Source of the DNA: Candidatus Coatesbacteria bacterium RBG_13_66_14 | Lineage (GTDB): Bacteria > RBG-13-66-14 | Reading direction: 5' to 3' | Assembly (NCBI GenBank): GCA_001774505.1 | Contig: MFAF01000132.1 | Coordinates: 15,708 to 31,541, forward strand | Length of the DNA: 15,834 nucleotides | In this document: one piece after another, positions 1 through 8,600 of the stretch | How positions within the stretch are numbered: the stretch's first letter is position 1 | Layout: each line of letters begins with the position of its first letter | Made by a program: the position numbers and the translations under genes | The notes under the pieces: generated by a model | The model's database searches: none | Seen by the model: the letters and a program-made list of their open reading frames with translations, nothing else | What the model was told of the DNA's origin: nothing

Positions 1-2788
1 CCACGTTGATCCGCATGTCGGAGAATGAGTAGTCCACTTCGCAGTCCACGTCGGAGTGGCGCGCCAGGTCCACGAACAGGCCCGATTTCTCCTGAAGGAA
101 GCGGTCCAGGTAAATCGGGACGAGCTCCAGCTTGTCGAACTTCTGGTACTCCTTCAAGACGCCGAGCAGCCGCTCGGCCACCTTGAAGGTGTCCAGGCAG
201 CGCAGGAAGTAGGTCTCTCTCTTTTCGGGGTCGAAGTTCAGATAATTTTTCCAGAGGACGGATAGCGTGGTCTTCAGCGTGTTGAGGGCGTTCCCCATTT
301 CGTGGCGGATGGAGCTGAAGATGTGCTCGGCTTGGTTGATCATGGCCTGCCGCCGGAGCGCCTCGTCGGCTCGCCGCTGGGCGGTGATGTCGCGGCCGAC
401 GAAGACGGCCCCGATGAGCAGGTTGGACGGGTCGTAGCGCGGCGTGAGCGTGAGGGAGAAGTCTCCGTCGAGGTGGGCCAGATGAATCTCCCGGGAGAGG
501 CTCTCGCCCGAGCCCCAATTTGCCGGCAGCCGGAACTCCTCGGACGGGTCCGGCGTCCCGTAAAGCACGTCGTAAAAGTGCTCTCCGATCAGTTCTTTGA
601 CGTCCCTGGAAAGCCGCGCGGCCAGGGACCTGTTGGCCCGGATGACCCGCCCGGCCGTGTCCAGGATGGCGATCATGTCGGGCACGGTGTCGAAGGTGCG
701 CTCCCACTCCTGCTTGGCGGAGATGATCGCCTCCTCCATGCGGATGCGATCGGTGACGTCGCGGATGATGCTCGTGTAGAACTGCCTCTGGCCCTGTTTC
801 CAGCCCTCGACGGAAATCTCGACGGAGACTTCGTGACCGTCCTTGTGCGTGGCCGAAACCGGGCGGTGTTGACCGGAGTGGAGGGAGGCCTTCGTGGTCT
901 TCAAACCCTGGATGCCGTCCTTGAAGCCGTTCTGGAACCGGCTGGGGATTATCTGGGTCAGGGGCCGGCCCACGATTTCATCCTCCGTGAAGCCGAACAT
1001 CCTCTCGGCGGCCCGGTTCCAGAAGGAGATGAGACCTTCGTCGTCTATGGTGACGATGGCGTCCCGGGCGCTCTCGACCACGGACCGGTGGCGCTCCTCG
1101 GAACTCTTGAGGGCCTCCTCGGCCAGTATCTTGTCCGTGACGTCCTGATACGCATTGACTATCTCGCCGGAGGGGAGCTTGTAGATGTAACTCTCCTGCC
1201 AACCGGAGATGCGCTCGTCCTTGTAGTGCCAGGCCGGTAGGTATTCGGACCCCCCCTTCCGCCAGACCTTCCTGAGGACATCGAGGATTCCGGTCTCTTT
1301 CAACCCGGGAAACACCTCGTTGATCCCGGCACCGATAACCCGCTCCCCCTCGATCCGGTTGATCTTCTCGGCCGCCCGGTTGAAGTCCTTGAAAATGAAA
1401 TCCTTTCCGTCCTCGACCGCCTCGAGGATGGAGACCCCGATGCTCATGTAGTGGAAGAGCTGACGGTAGCGCTTTTCACTCTCGTGCTGCGCCTCTTCCG
1501 CCCGCCGGCGCATGAGGGCCACGGCGGCCTGGTTGATGAATGCTTCCACCATGTCCCGGTTGGTTACCCTACGTTCCTTCTTCATCAGGATGACCACGGA
1601 ACCGAGGAGGGTGTTCTGCTTGAGGATGCCCATGAGGTATGTTTGGCCGGCCCCAATGAGCTTCCGGAGAACGCCGGCGGTTCCCTTCGAAATCGCCCCA
1701 TTCGAGTGCCGGTCGTACTCGGACGAGATGTTTCGCAGGCGGCCCTTTTTCATCACGTCGCCGATTTCAGCGGTAAAAGGTACTTCCCACCCGACGGGAT
1801 CCCGCCCCAGCATCTTCAGGACGCCTTCCAGGAGTTTACCGAGCCCGGATATAGCCCGGATGGTTAAGACGTCCTCTTTCAAATCGAGTGAGGTGACGGC
1901 GACGACCATCGAGTCCGGAACTATCTCCCGCACCTTCCCGGCCACGTAGTCGTAAAGGTCCTCCCCCGGCTTCTGGGCCACGAACTCCATCGCCGTCTTC
2001 GAGAGGAAGGAAAGGTCGTGGAGGTACTCCTTCTCGAGCTCTTCGGCGCGCTTGATCGCCGTGACATCCCGCATGGTTCCGTCGTGGTAGAGCATTCTCC
2101 CCGTGTCGTCCTGGACGGCCCGGACGTTGAGGGAGGCCCAGAACCTCTCACCCCCCTTGCGTAGGAGCTCGGCCTCGAAGTTGGTGACCACCCCGGAGAT
2201 GCGGAGCCCTTTCCTAAGTTCCAGCTTTGACTCCGCGCTCTCGTAGAGGTCGTTGACCTTGGTTTCGTAGAGCTCGTCCGCGGATGCGTACCCGAACATC
2301 TGCACCATGGACGGGTTCACGGAGATGAGCCTGCCGTCGGGCGTCGCCCTGAAGACGCCGATGGGCAGGTTCTCCTGGAGAGTGCGGTAGCGTTCCTCGG
2401 AGACCTTCAGCTTCTTCTCCAACTCGTGCTTGTAGAGCGCCGTCTCGATGGTCGTGTGCAGGCCGCGCTGCTCGAAGGGCTTGACGATGTAGCCGAAGGG
2501 TCCGGTTATCTTCGCCCGCTCCAGCGTCGTCTCGTCGGCGTAGGCCGTCAGGTAGACGACCGGGACATCCAACTCGCGGTTTATCCTCTCCGCCGCCTGG
2601 ATGCCGTCCATCTCCCCCTTGAGCATGATGTCCATGAGCACCAGATCGGGGGTGGCGGAAAGAGCCGTACGGACCGCCTCCTCGCCGGTGGACTCAAGAC
2701 CGATCACGGCGTAGCCCAGGTTTTCCAACCGAGCCTCGATGTCCCGGGCGACGATCATCTCGTCCTCGACGACCAGAATCTTGACCAT
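1..2788 (-). CDS. Receiver-PAS-GAF-PAS hybrid sensor histidine kinase, 3' end cut by window edge
   Basis: Third gene of the kinase operon, open for 929 codons to the left edge, where the ATPase domain is still missing. It starts with a complete receiver: acidic pair E8/D9, phosphoacceptor D53 (in LMDIML), T81 and K103-P104. PAS domains follow at about 125-245, a GAF-like segment at about 250-425, then three PAS domains (about 430-550, 555-685, 685-800), each ending in the DIT/DVT linker. The H-box at about 825-835 (RHEMGNALNTLK, H829, codon 302-304) is HisKA-like, but unlike the HisKA_2 cores of the two upstream kinases. No membrane helix is seen, so it is probably cytoplasmic. The start at 2788 is chosen because MVKILVVEDE is a typical receiver N-terminus. 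An in-frame ATG at 2848 would add 20 unremarkable residues and overlap the upstream stop by 8 bp. It may receive phosphate on the receiver from the neighbouring kinases (inference). Confidence 0.9.
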   Translation of the reverse strand, partial: MVKILVVEDEMIVARDIEARLENLGYAVIGLESTGEEAVRTALSATPDLVLMDIMLKGEMDGIQAAERINRELDVPVVYLTAYADETTLERAKITGPFGYIVKPFEQRGLHTTIETALYKHELEKKLKVSEERYRTLQENLPIGVFRATPDGRLISVNPSMVQMFGYASADELYETKVNDLYESAESKLELRKGLRISGVVTNFEAELLRKGGERFWASLNVRAVQDDTGRMLYHDGTMRDVTAIKRAEELEKEYLHDLSFLSKTAMEFVAQKPGEDLYDYVAGKVREIVPDSMVVAVTSLDLKEDVLTIRAISGLGKLLEGVLKMLGRDPVGWEVPFTAEIGDVMKKGRLRNISSEYDRHSNGAISKGTAGVLRKLIGAGQTYLMGILKQNTLLGSVVILMKKERRVTNRDMVEAFINQAAVALMRRRAEEAQHESEKRYRQLFHYMSIGVSILEAVEDGKDFIFKDFNRAAEKINRIEGERVIGAGINEVFPGLKETGILDVLRKVWRKGGSEYLPAWHYKDERISGWQESYIYKLPSGEIVNAYQDVTDKILAEEALKSSEERHRSVVESARDAIVTIDDEGLISFWNRAAERMFGFTEDEIVGRPLTQIIPSRFQNGFKDGIQGLKTTKASLHSGQHRPVSATHKDGHEVSVEISVEGWKQGQRQFYTSIIRDVTDRIRMEEAIISAKQEWERTFDTVPDMIAILDTAGRVIRANRSLAARLSRDVKELIGEHFYDVLYGTPDPSEEFRLPANWGSGESLSREIHLAHLDGDFSLTLTPRYDPSNLLIGAVFVGRDITAQRRADEALRRQAMINQAEHIFSSIRHEMGNALNTLKTTLSVLWKNYLNFDPEKRETYFLRCLDTFKVAERLLGVLKEYQKFDKLELVPIYLDRFLQEKSGLFVDLARHSDVDCEVDYSFSDMRINV

Positions 2789-2840
2789 TTTCCTCTCGGT
2801 CGCGGGCGCCCTTTGGATGCCGTCAGCTTTCAAGCTCGTA

Positions 2841-5663
2841 CTAGACATGGGGTCGGTCCCTCTCGACCGGGTAGATGGGAGGTGTCCCCTGGGAAAAGGT
2901 GATGGTGAACGCCGTCGGGTCCTTTCGGTGCAACTCCAACTCCCCCTGCAACTGTTCCACCATCATTTTCACCAACTGCAAGCCCAGCGTCTTCGTCTTG
3001 CGGATATCTTTCGATTCAGGGATACCGACGCCCGAGTCCTCGATTCGCAAGCTGAGGCGTCCGTCGCCGACCTTCTTCACGCTGATGCTGACACGTCCTT
3101 TCCCGTCGGGGAAGGCATGCTCGATGGAGTTCGCCACCAGCTCGTTGACGCAGAGCCCCAGCGGGATGGCGGTGTCTATGCCGAGGTGGACTTCGTCAAT
3201 GTTTAGCTCGAAGTCAATGGAATTCGTGATTTGAGCGTACGAGCTGAAAATGGAGTTGACAATGTCCTCCAGATAGGCCGGCAGATGGATGCTCCCCGTG
3301 TCTTGTGACTGGTAGAGCATCTCGTGGATGTGGGCCATTATCTTTATCCGGTTCTGACTCTCCCGGAACGCCGCGATGGCGTCCGACTCCGTCAGGTTTT
3401 CCGAGCCGAGGTACAGGAGGCTGGAAATTATCTGAAGGTTGTTCGTCACCCGGTGGTGGATCTCCCTCAGCAAAACCTCTTTTTCCGCAATTACTTCCCT
3501 CAGCCGCTCCTCGTTTCTCTTCGTCTCCGTTATGTCTATGCAGTTGCCGAAGGTGACGTTGCGCCCCTCGAAGACGATGGGGTGCGTCTGGAACTCCAGG
3601 ATGGCGATTTCGCCGTCCTTGCGCACCAGATGCATGTAGTAATGGTGGACGTTCTCGTCCTCCTGCTGGCGGATTTCCTCCCGTATCTCGTCGGTCTTTT
3701 GCTCGTCGGGCACCTCCATCCGCTTGGTGTCCATGGCGAGCAGCTCTTCCCTAGAATAGCCCGTAATGCGCTCCATGGCCGGGTTCACGAACAGGAGCCG
3801 CCCGTCGTCGTAGATGTAGATCCCGATCTGGGCCTCCTCGGTGAAGGTCCTGTACCTCTCCTCGGACGTCCGCAGCGCCGTTTCGGCCAGTTTCATCTCG
3901 GAGATGTCCACGACGATGGCGTTGAAGCGGATTATCTCGCCGCCGAAGAGGGTCAGCGTCGGGCAGGAGAAGCAATGCACGATCCGGCCGTCTTTGCGGA
4001 CGCCCCTGAACTCGAGGCGGGGCTTTTTATCCGGCTGCTTCCACGCGTTGAAAAATATCTTGAGGATGTGCTTTTTATCCTCCGGGTGCAGGTAATCCAC
4101 GAAGGGCGTGCCCAGGAGCTCTTTCTCCGTGTAGCCGAACATCTCGCAGAGATGGTCGTTGACCAGGGTGAACCTGCCGCGGATGTCGGTGGTGGCGATG
4201 CCGACCCCGGCGCTGTTGACGAGGCTCTTGTAACTGAGGTCGCTCTTCTTCAGTTCCTCCTCGGCCCGTTTCTGTTCGGAGATGTCGCGGGACACCCCGA
4301 CGATGGCGGTGGCTTTCCCAGTCTCGTCGAAAACGACCTGACGCGCGTCGGACAGCCAGCGATACTCACCGTCCCGGTGGCGCAGACGGTACTCGATGAC
4401 CGGGTTTTCCAGGGCTCCGCGTCCGTTGTCCCGCAGCTTCTCGGCGTCCGCCAACAGCATCGCCATGTCGTCCGGGTGAATCCTCTTCGCCACCTCGCCG
4501 GTTTTCGCCATCTCTATGAACTTTTCGGCGGTGTAACCGAGGACTTTCTCCATGGCCGGGCTCAGGTAGACGTAGCTCTCATCTTGGAGGTTGACCCGGT
4601 AAAAAAGGTCGAGGGTGTTCTCCACCAGGAAGCGGTATCTATTCTCCGATTCGCACAGGTCCTCCTCGGTCTTTTTGCTTTCCGAGATGTCGCGGGACAC
4701 CCACACGATGGCGGTGGCCTTCCCCGTCTCGTTGAAAACGACCTGACGCGCATCGGACAGCCAGCGGTACCTGCCGTCTTTGTGGCGCAGACGGTACTCG
4801 ATTACCGGGTTCTCCAGCGCCCCGAGCCCGTTCTTCTGGAGCTTCTCGGCATCCGTCTTGAGCATCGCCATGTCGTCGGGGTGAATCCGCTTCGCCAACT
4901 CGCCGGTTTTCGCCATCTCGATGAACTCTTCGGTGGTGTAGCCGAGGATTTTCTCCACCGCCGGGCTCAGGTAGGCGTAGCCCTCATCCTTCAGGTTAAT
5001 CCCGTAAAACAGGTCGTAGGTGTTCTCCACCATGAAGCGGTATCTCTTCTCCGATTCAACCAGGTCCTCTTCGGTCCTCTTGCGTTCGGAGATGTCGCGG
5101 TAAAAAAGCATGTCCGCGGGTCGGCCCTCGTAGTTGATCGCCTCCACGCTGACCTCGACGGGGATCGGATCGCCGTCTTTCACCTTCAGGAAGGTCTCGT
5201 AGATGTGGGGGACTTCCCCTCCGGCCATTCTTTTATAAATCTCGAGTAACCGGGGCAGCTCGGACTCCGGGACGTAATCCGTCGCCCGGGTGCCGATCAT
5301 CTCCTCCACGGTGCGCCGGAGCATCTTCGCCAGGCTCGGGTTGACGTATCTTATTTGCAGGTCGGTAAAGATGGCGACGCCGTCGTTGGTGTTCTCGATG
5401 AAGGAGCGGTGAAGCTCCTCCGAATCCCGGAGGGTCGTCCGCGCCCTGTCCCCGCGCGTTATAAATTTAAGCAGGATGTAGAGGAGAATGGAGAGGCTGA
5501 TCCACACGGCGACCCGGTGGAAAATTTCGTAATTGGACAGGTCGAGGAGCAGGGCGTCCGCGAGCGGTTTTTCGAGGAACAGCGAATCGGCGACGGCGTC
5601 CAGGACCCAGACGGCGAGCCCGAGAATGGCGACCAGGAGGATGATGTTGGGCCTACGCTTCAT
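2841..5663 (-). CDS. Membrane-bound five-PAS sensor histidine kinase (HisKA_2 type)
   Basis: This 940-residue kinase begins with two hydrophobic helices (about 6-24 and 51-68) around a short loop, so it is anchored in the inner membrane with almost no external sensor. Five cytoplasmic PAS domains follow (about 80-200, 205-335, 340-470, 470-595, 595-720). The second and third are nearly identical copies. The core is HisKA_2: motif EIHHRVTNNLQ with predicted phospho-His H737, the N-box NELVANSIEHAF (N845) and the G-box EDSGVGI near 876, then TKTLGLQLV. There is no receiver, so it should phosphorylate a separate regulator. The ATG lies inside the 3' end of the upstream kinase gene (11-bp overlap, 5653-5663), which suggests translational coupling; the ribosome binding site in front of it is weak. 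Signals sensed by the PAS domains cannot be read from the sequence. Confidence 0.93.
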   Translation of the reverse strand: MKRRPNIILLVAILGLAVWVLDAVADSLFLEKPLADALLLDLSNYEIFHRVAVWISLSILLYILLKFITRGDRARTTLRDSEELHRSFIENTNDGVAIFTDLQIRYVNPSLAKMLRRTVEEMIGTRATDYVPESELPRLLEIYKRMAGGEVPHIYETFLKVKDGDPIPVEVSVEAINYEGRPADMLFYRDISERKRTEEDLVESEKRYRFMVENTYDLFYGINLKDEGYAYLSPAVEKILGYTTEEFIEMAKTGELAKRIHPDDMAMLKTDAEKLQKNGLGALENPVIEYRLRHKDGRYRWLSDARQVVFNETGKATAIVWVSRDISESKKTEEDLCESENRYRFLVENTLDLFYRVNLQDESYVYLSPAMEKVLGYTAEKFIEMAKTGEVAKRIHPDDMAMLLADAEKLRDNGRGALENPVIEYRLRHRDGEYRWLSDARQVVFDETGKATAIVGVSRDISEQKRAEEELKKSDLSYKSLVNSAGVGIATTDIRGRFTLVNDHLCEMFGYTEKELLGTPFVDYLHPEDKKHILKIFFNAWKQPDKKPRLEFRGVRKDGRIVHCFSCPTLTLFGGEIIRFNAIVVDISEMKLAETALRTSEERYRTFTEEAQIGIYIYDDGRLLFVNPAMERITGYSREELLAMDTKRMEVPDEQKTDEIREEIRQQEDENVHHYYMHLVRKDGEIAILEFQTHPIVFEGRNVTFGNCIDITETKRNEERLREVIAEKEVLLREIHHRVTNNLQIISSLLYLGSENLTESDAIAAFRESQNRIKIMAHIHEMLYQSQDTGSIHLPAYLEDIVNSIFSSYAQITNSIDFELNIDEVHLGIDTAIPLGLCVNELVANSIEHAFPDGKGRVSISVKKVGDGRLSLRIEDSGVGIPESKDIRKTKTLGLQLVKMMVEQLQGELELHRKDPTAFTITFSQGTPPIYPVERDRPHV
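4281..5090 (-). repeat. Tandem duplication of a PAS module inside the five-PAS kinase
   Basis: Two adjacent segments of 405 bp (135 codons), 4281-4685 and 4686-5090, are highly similar in DNA and protein. Both copies contain RYRF(M/L)VENT, KRIHPDDMAML, ENPVIEYRLRH and RWLSDARQVVF. The period is an exact multiple of three, so the duplication added one whole PAS plus linker without disturbing the frame. The remaining differences are scattered, so the duplication is fairly recent but not brand new. Confidence 0.9.
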
Positions 5664-8600
5664 GGGTCGCCTGGGGCGTTTTTTCCGAGAAGGTAATCCT
5701 GAACTCCGTGCCCTTTTTTCTCAAAATTTCTATCTCGGCGCCTATCTGCTGGGTGAGCATATTGACCAATTGTAACCCCAGGGTTTTCGTGCTTTCCACG
5801 TTCCCCCGGATGCCAATCCCGTCGTCGGCCACGGAAAGGGTGTAGTCGTCGTCCCCGTTCGGTTTCAGGCCGATGGAAATGATGCCCTTCCGGCCGTCCG
5901 GGAAGGCGTGCTCCAGGGAGTTGGAGATGAGTTCGTTGATGATGAGGGCCAGGGGGATGGCCGTGTTGATGTCCAGGAACAGAGGGGAGAGGTCGAGCTG
6001 TGAGTCTATGAACCGCGAGTCGTCGGTGTAGGTGAGGAGGAGGGAATCGAGCAAGCTCCTGATGTAACCGGGGAAGTCAACCCGCGAGAACTCCTTCGAC
6101 TGGTAGAGCTTCTCGTGGATGAGCGCCATGGATTTTATCCGGTTCTGGCTGGTCGAGATGATGTCCAGCACCCGGTCGTCTTCCGTTTTCCCGGCCTCCA
6201 GGTTCAACAGGCTCGAAATTATCTGCAGGTTGTTCTTCACCCGGTGGTGGATTTCCTTCAGCAGAACCTCCTTCTCCTGGAGGGCTTTCTTTATCTGCTC
6301 CACTGATTTATTGCGCTCGGTGATGTCTATCCCGGTGACGACGATGCTCATCGGTCGGTCGCCATCGGTGAGGACCACGTTCCCGCGGGAGAAGAGGATG
6401 GTGCGGACGGAGCCGTCCTTGGCGATGATGCCGGCGTCAATTTCGGGAGTGTCCTCACCCCGGTATGATTTTTCCAGGAGACCGACGATGAGTTCACGGT
6501 CTTTTTCCACCACGAACTCCATGGCGTTTTTGCCCCGGACCTCCTCGCGGGTGTAGCCGAACTCCTTCAGGACGGAGATGTTGGAGTCCAAGAGGGTGCC
6601 GTCCACGCCGATGATAAGGTTGAGGGTGGTGCTGCCCTCGAAGAGGAAGCGGTACTGCTCCTCGGAGAGCCGCAGCGCCTCCTCGGCCTTCTTCCTCTCG
6701 GTCACGTCGCGGGAGGTGACGATCAGGCGGCCTTCGGGAGCCTTCGGGTCGCCTCTGGCGGCGATGGAGAGCTCGAACCAACGGGGACCATCGGGCATAT
6801 TCAACACGTAGACCGCTCCGTGGTGGCTCCCCTTCTCCACAGCCTGGGCGAGGGCGTCCATGATGATCCGGGCCGCCTCCGGGGGGATCACCTCGTCCAC
6901 GGTTTTCCCGAGGAAATCCGCCGGTGAGACGTAGAGCGTCGAAGCGTCGGGGGAGCGGAAGTCGTAGATTTTCCCCCAATGGTCCACCTCGAAGAGGAGG
7001 TCGGGCAGGGAGTCCAGGGTCGCCGTCAGCTTGGCTTCGCTTTCGCGGAGGGCGTCCTCGGCCTCTTTGCGCTTTGTGACATCGTGTAAGAAAATAAGGT
7101 CCGCCGGTCTGCCCTCGTACATGATCAGCCCGGCGTTGATCTCCGTCCTCACCCGGCGACCCTCTTTGTGCAGCATCACCGTTTCGTAGACGGGCGGCGG
7201 GTCTTCGCCCCCCATCCTGCTCCTGTAACTGACTGAAACCTTCTCTCTTTCCCCGTCCTCGACGTAGTTCAAAAACGGGGTGTTCAACATTTCCTCTTTA
7301 GTAGTATATCCCAGGAGCTCGGTAATCCGCGGGTTCACGTACTTCAATCGCTCGTCCTGAACGATAACGATGCCGTCGTTCGCCCGCTCCACCAGGCTGC
7401 GGTACTTCTCCTCGCTCTCCTGGAGCGCCGCCTCCGCGAGCTTGCGCTCGGTGATGTCTCGCTGCACCGATATCGAGTGGACGGGTTCCCCGTCCCGGCC
7501 GAGGATCGTGGTGGCGCTCAAGAGGACGTGCCTTTTTTCGCCGCCCTTCGTCTGGAGGGTCATCTCCTCGTTCTGGAGCGCACCGGTTTTTTCCCATTGG
7601 TTGAAGAGCCGCTCCATTTTATCGTGCGATTCCGGGGCATAGATGCGCTTCAGTGGAGCGCCGACCAGTTCCTTCTTCTCATAACCCAGGCACGAGAGAG
7701 CGGACCGGTTGATGTCCAGGATCACCCCCTCCGGAGATACCATGTAGCAGTACTCCGGCTCGTTCTCGAAGAAATTGCGGAACCTCTCCTCGCTCTCCTT
7801 CAGGGCCGTTTCGGCCATCCGCCGGTCGGTGATGTCCTCGCCGGAGGAGAGGGCGCCTATGATGTTTCCGGTCTCGTCGGTCAAGACGGTGTTGTTCCAG
7901 GCGACCAGGCGCATCTTCCCGGCGGAGGTCATCACATAATTCTCCATGTACCTGAGCGGGTCCACCTCTCCGGCCATGAGCCGTTTGAGGGTGTAGTCCA
8001 CCCGCTCCCGCGTCCACTCGGGGATGAAGTTATCCAGCCAGTTTTTACCCAGAATTTCCGCCTCCGGGCGGCCCAGGACCTCGCACCCCTTCTGGTTGAT
8101 GAGCGTCACCGTGCCCCGGGCGTCGAGGGCCAGGATTAGCGTGCCGGCGATGTCGAGGTAGGTCTGCGCCCGATCCCTCTCCTCCCGCAGGGCTTCCGCG
8201 ATGCGCCTCTGCTCGGTGATGTCGTGCTCCATCTCCACGACCGCTTCCACCTTCCCCTCCGGATTCTGGAGGGGGAAGAGGGATATCTCCACGGAGATAT
8301 TCTCGCCGTGGGCGTTCTTGTGCACGTGCACGAAGTTTTTGTGCTTTCCGGTCTTGAAGACTTTTTCGAGCTGGCACCCCTCCGGGCAGGGTTTTTCCAG
8401 CCCGTGGGTCACCAAGTGGCAGGTTTTCCCAAAGGCCTCTTCCTGAGAGCCGCCGTAGGTGCGGAGGAATCCGTCGTTGACCTGCCGGATCCGGTAATCG
8501 GGGCCGATGACGGCCACGGCGTCGTGCATCCCGTTGAGGATGCGGTCCAGGAGGTCGCGGGAGGTCCGCAGCTCCTCCTCGACCCGCCGCTCGGCGGTGA

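Noticed and set aside
3324..5249. 641-codon open frame on the plus strand, antisense to the five-PAS kinase (also 302-1240 and 8224-9354)
   Set aside because: Long antisense frames arise from high G/C at third codon positions. The minus-strand frames encode clear PAS/kinase motifs and these translations show no recognisable domain.
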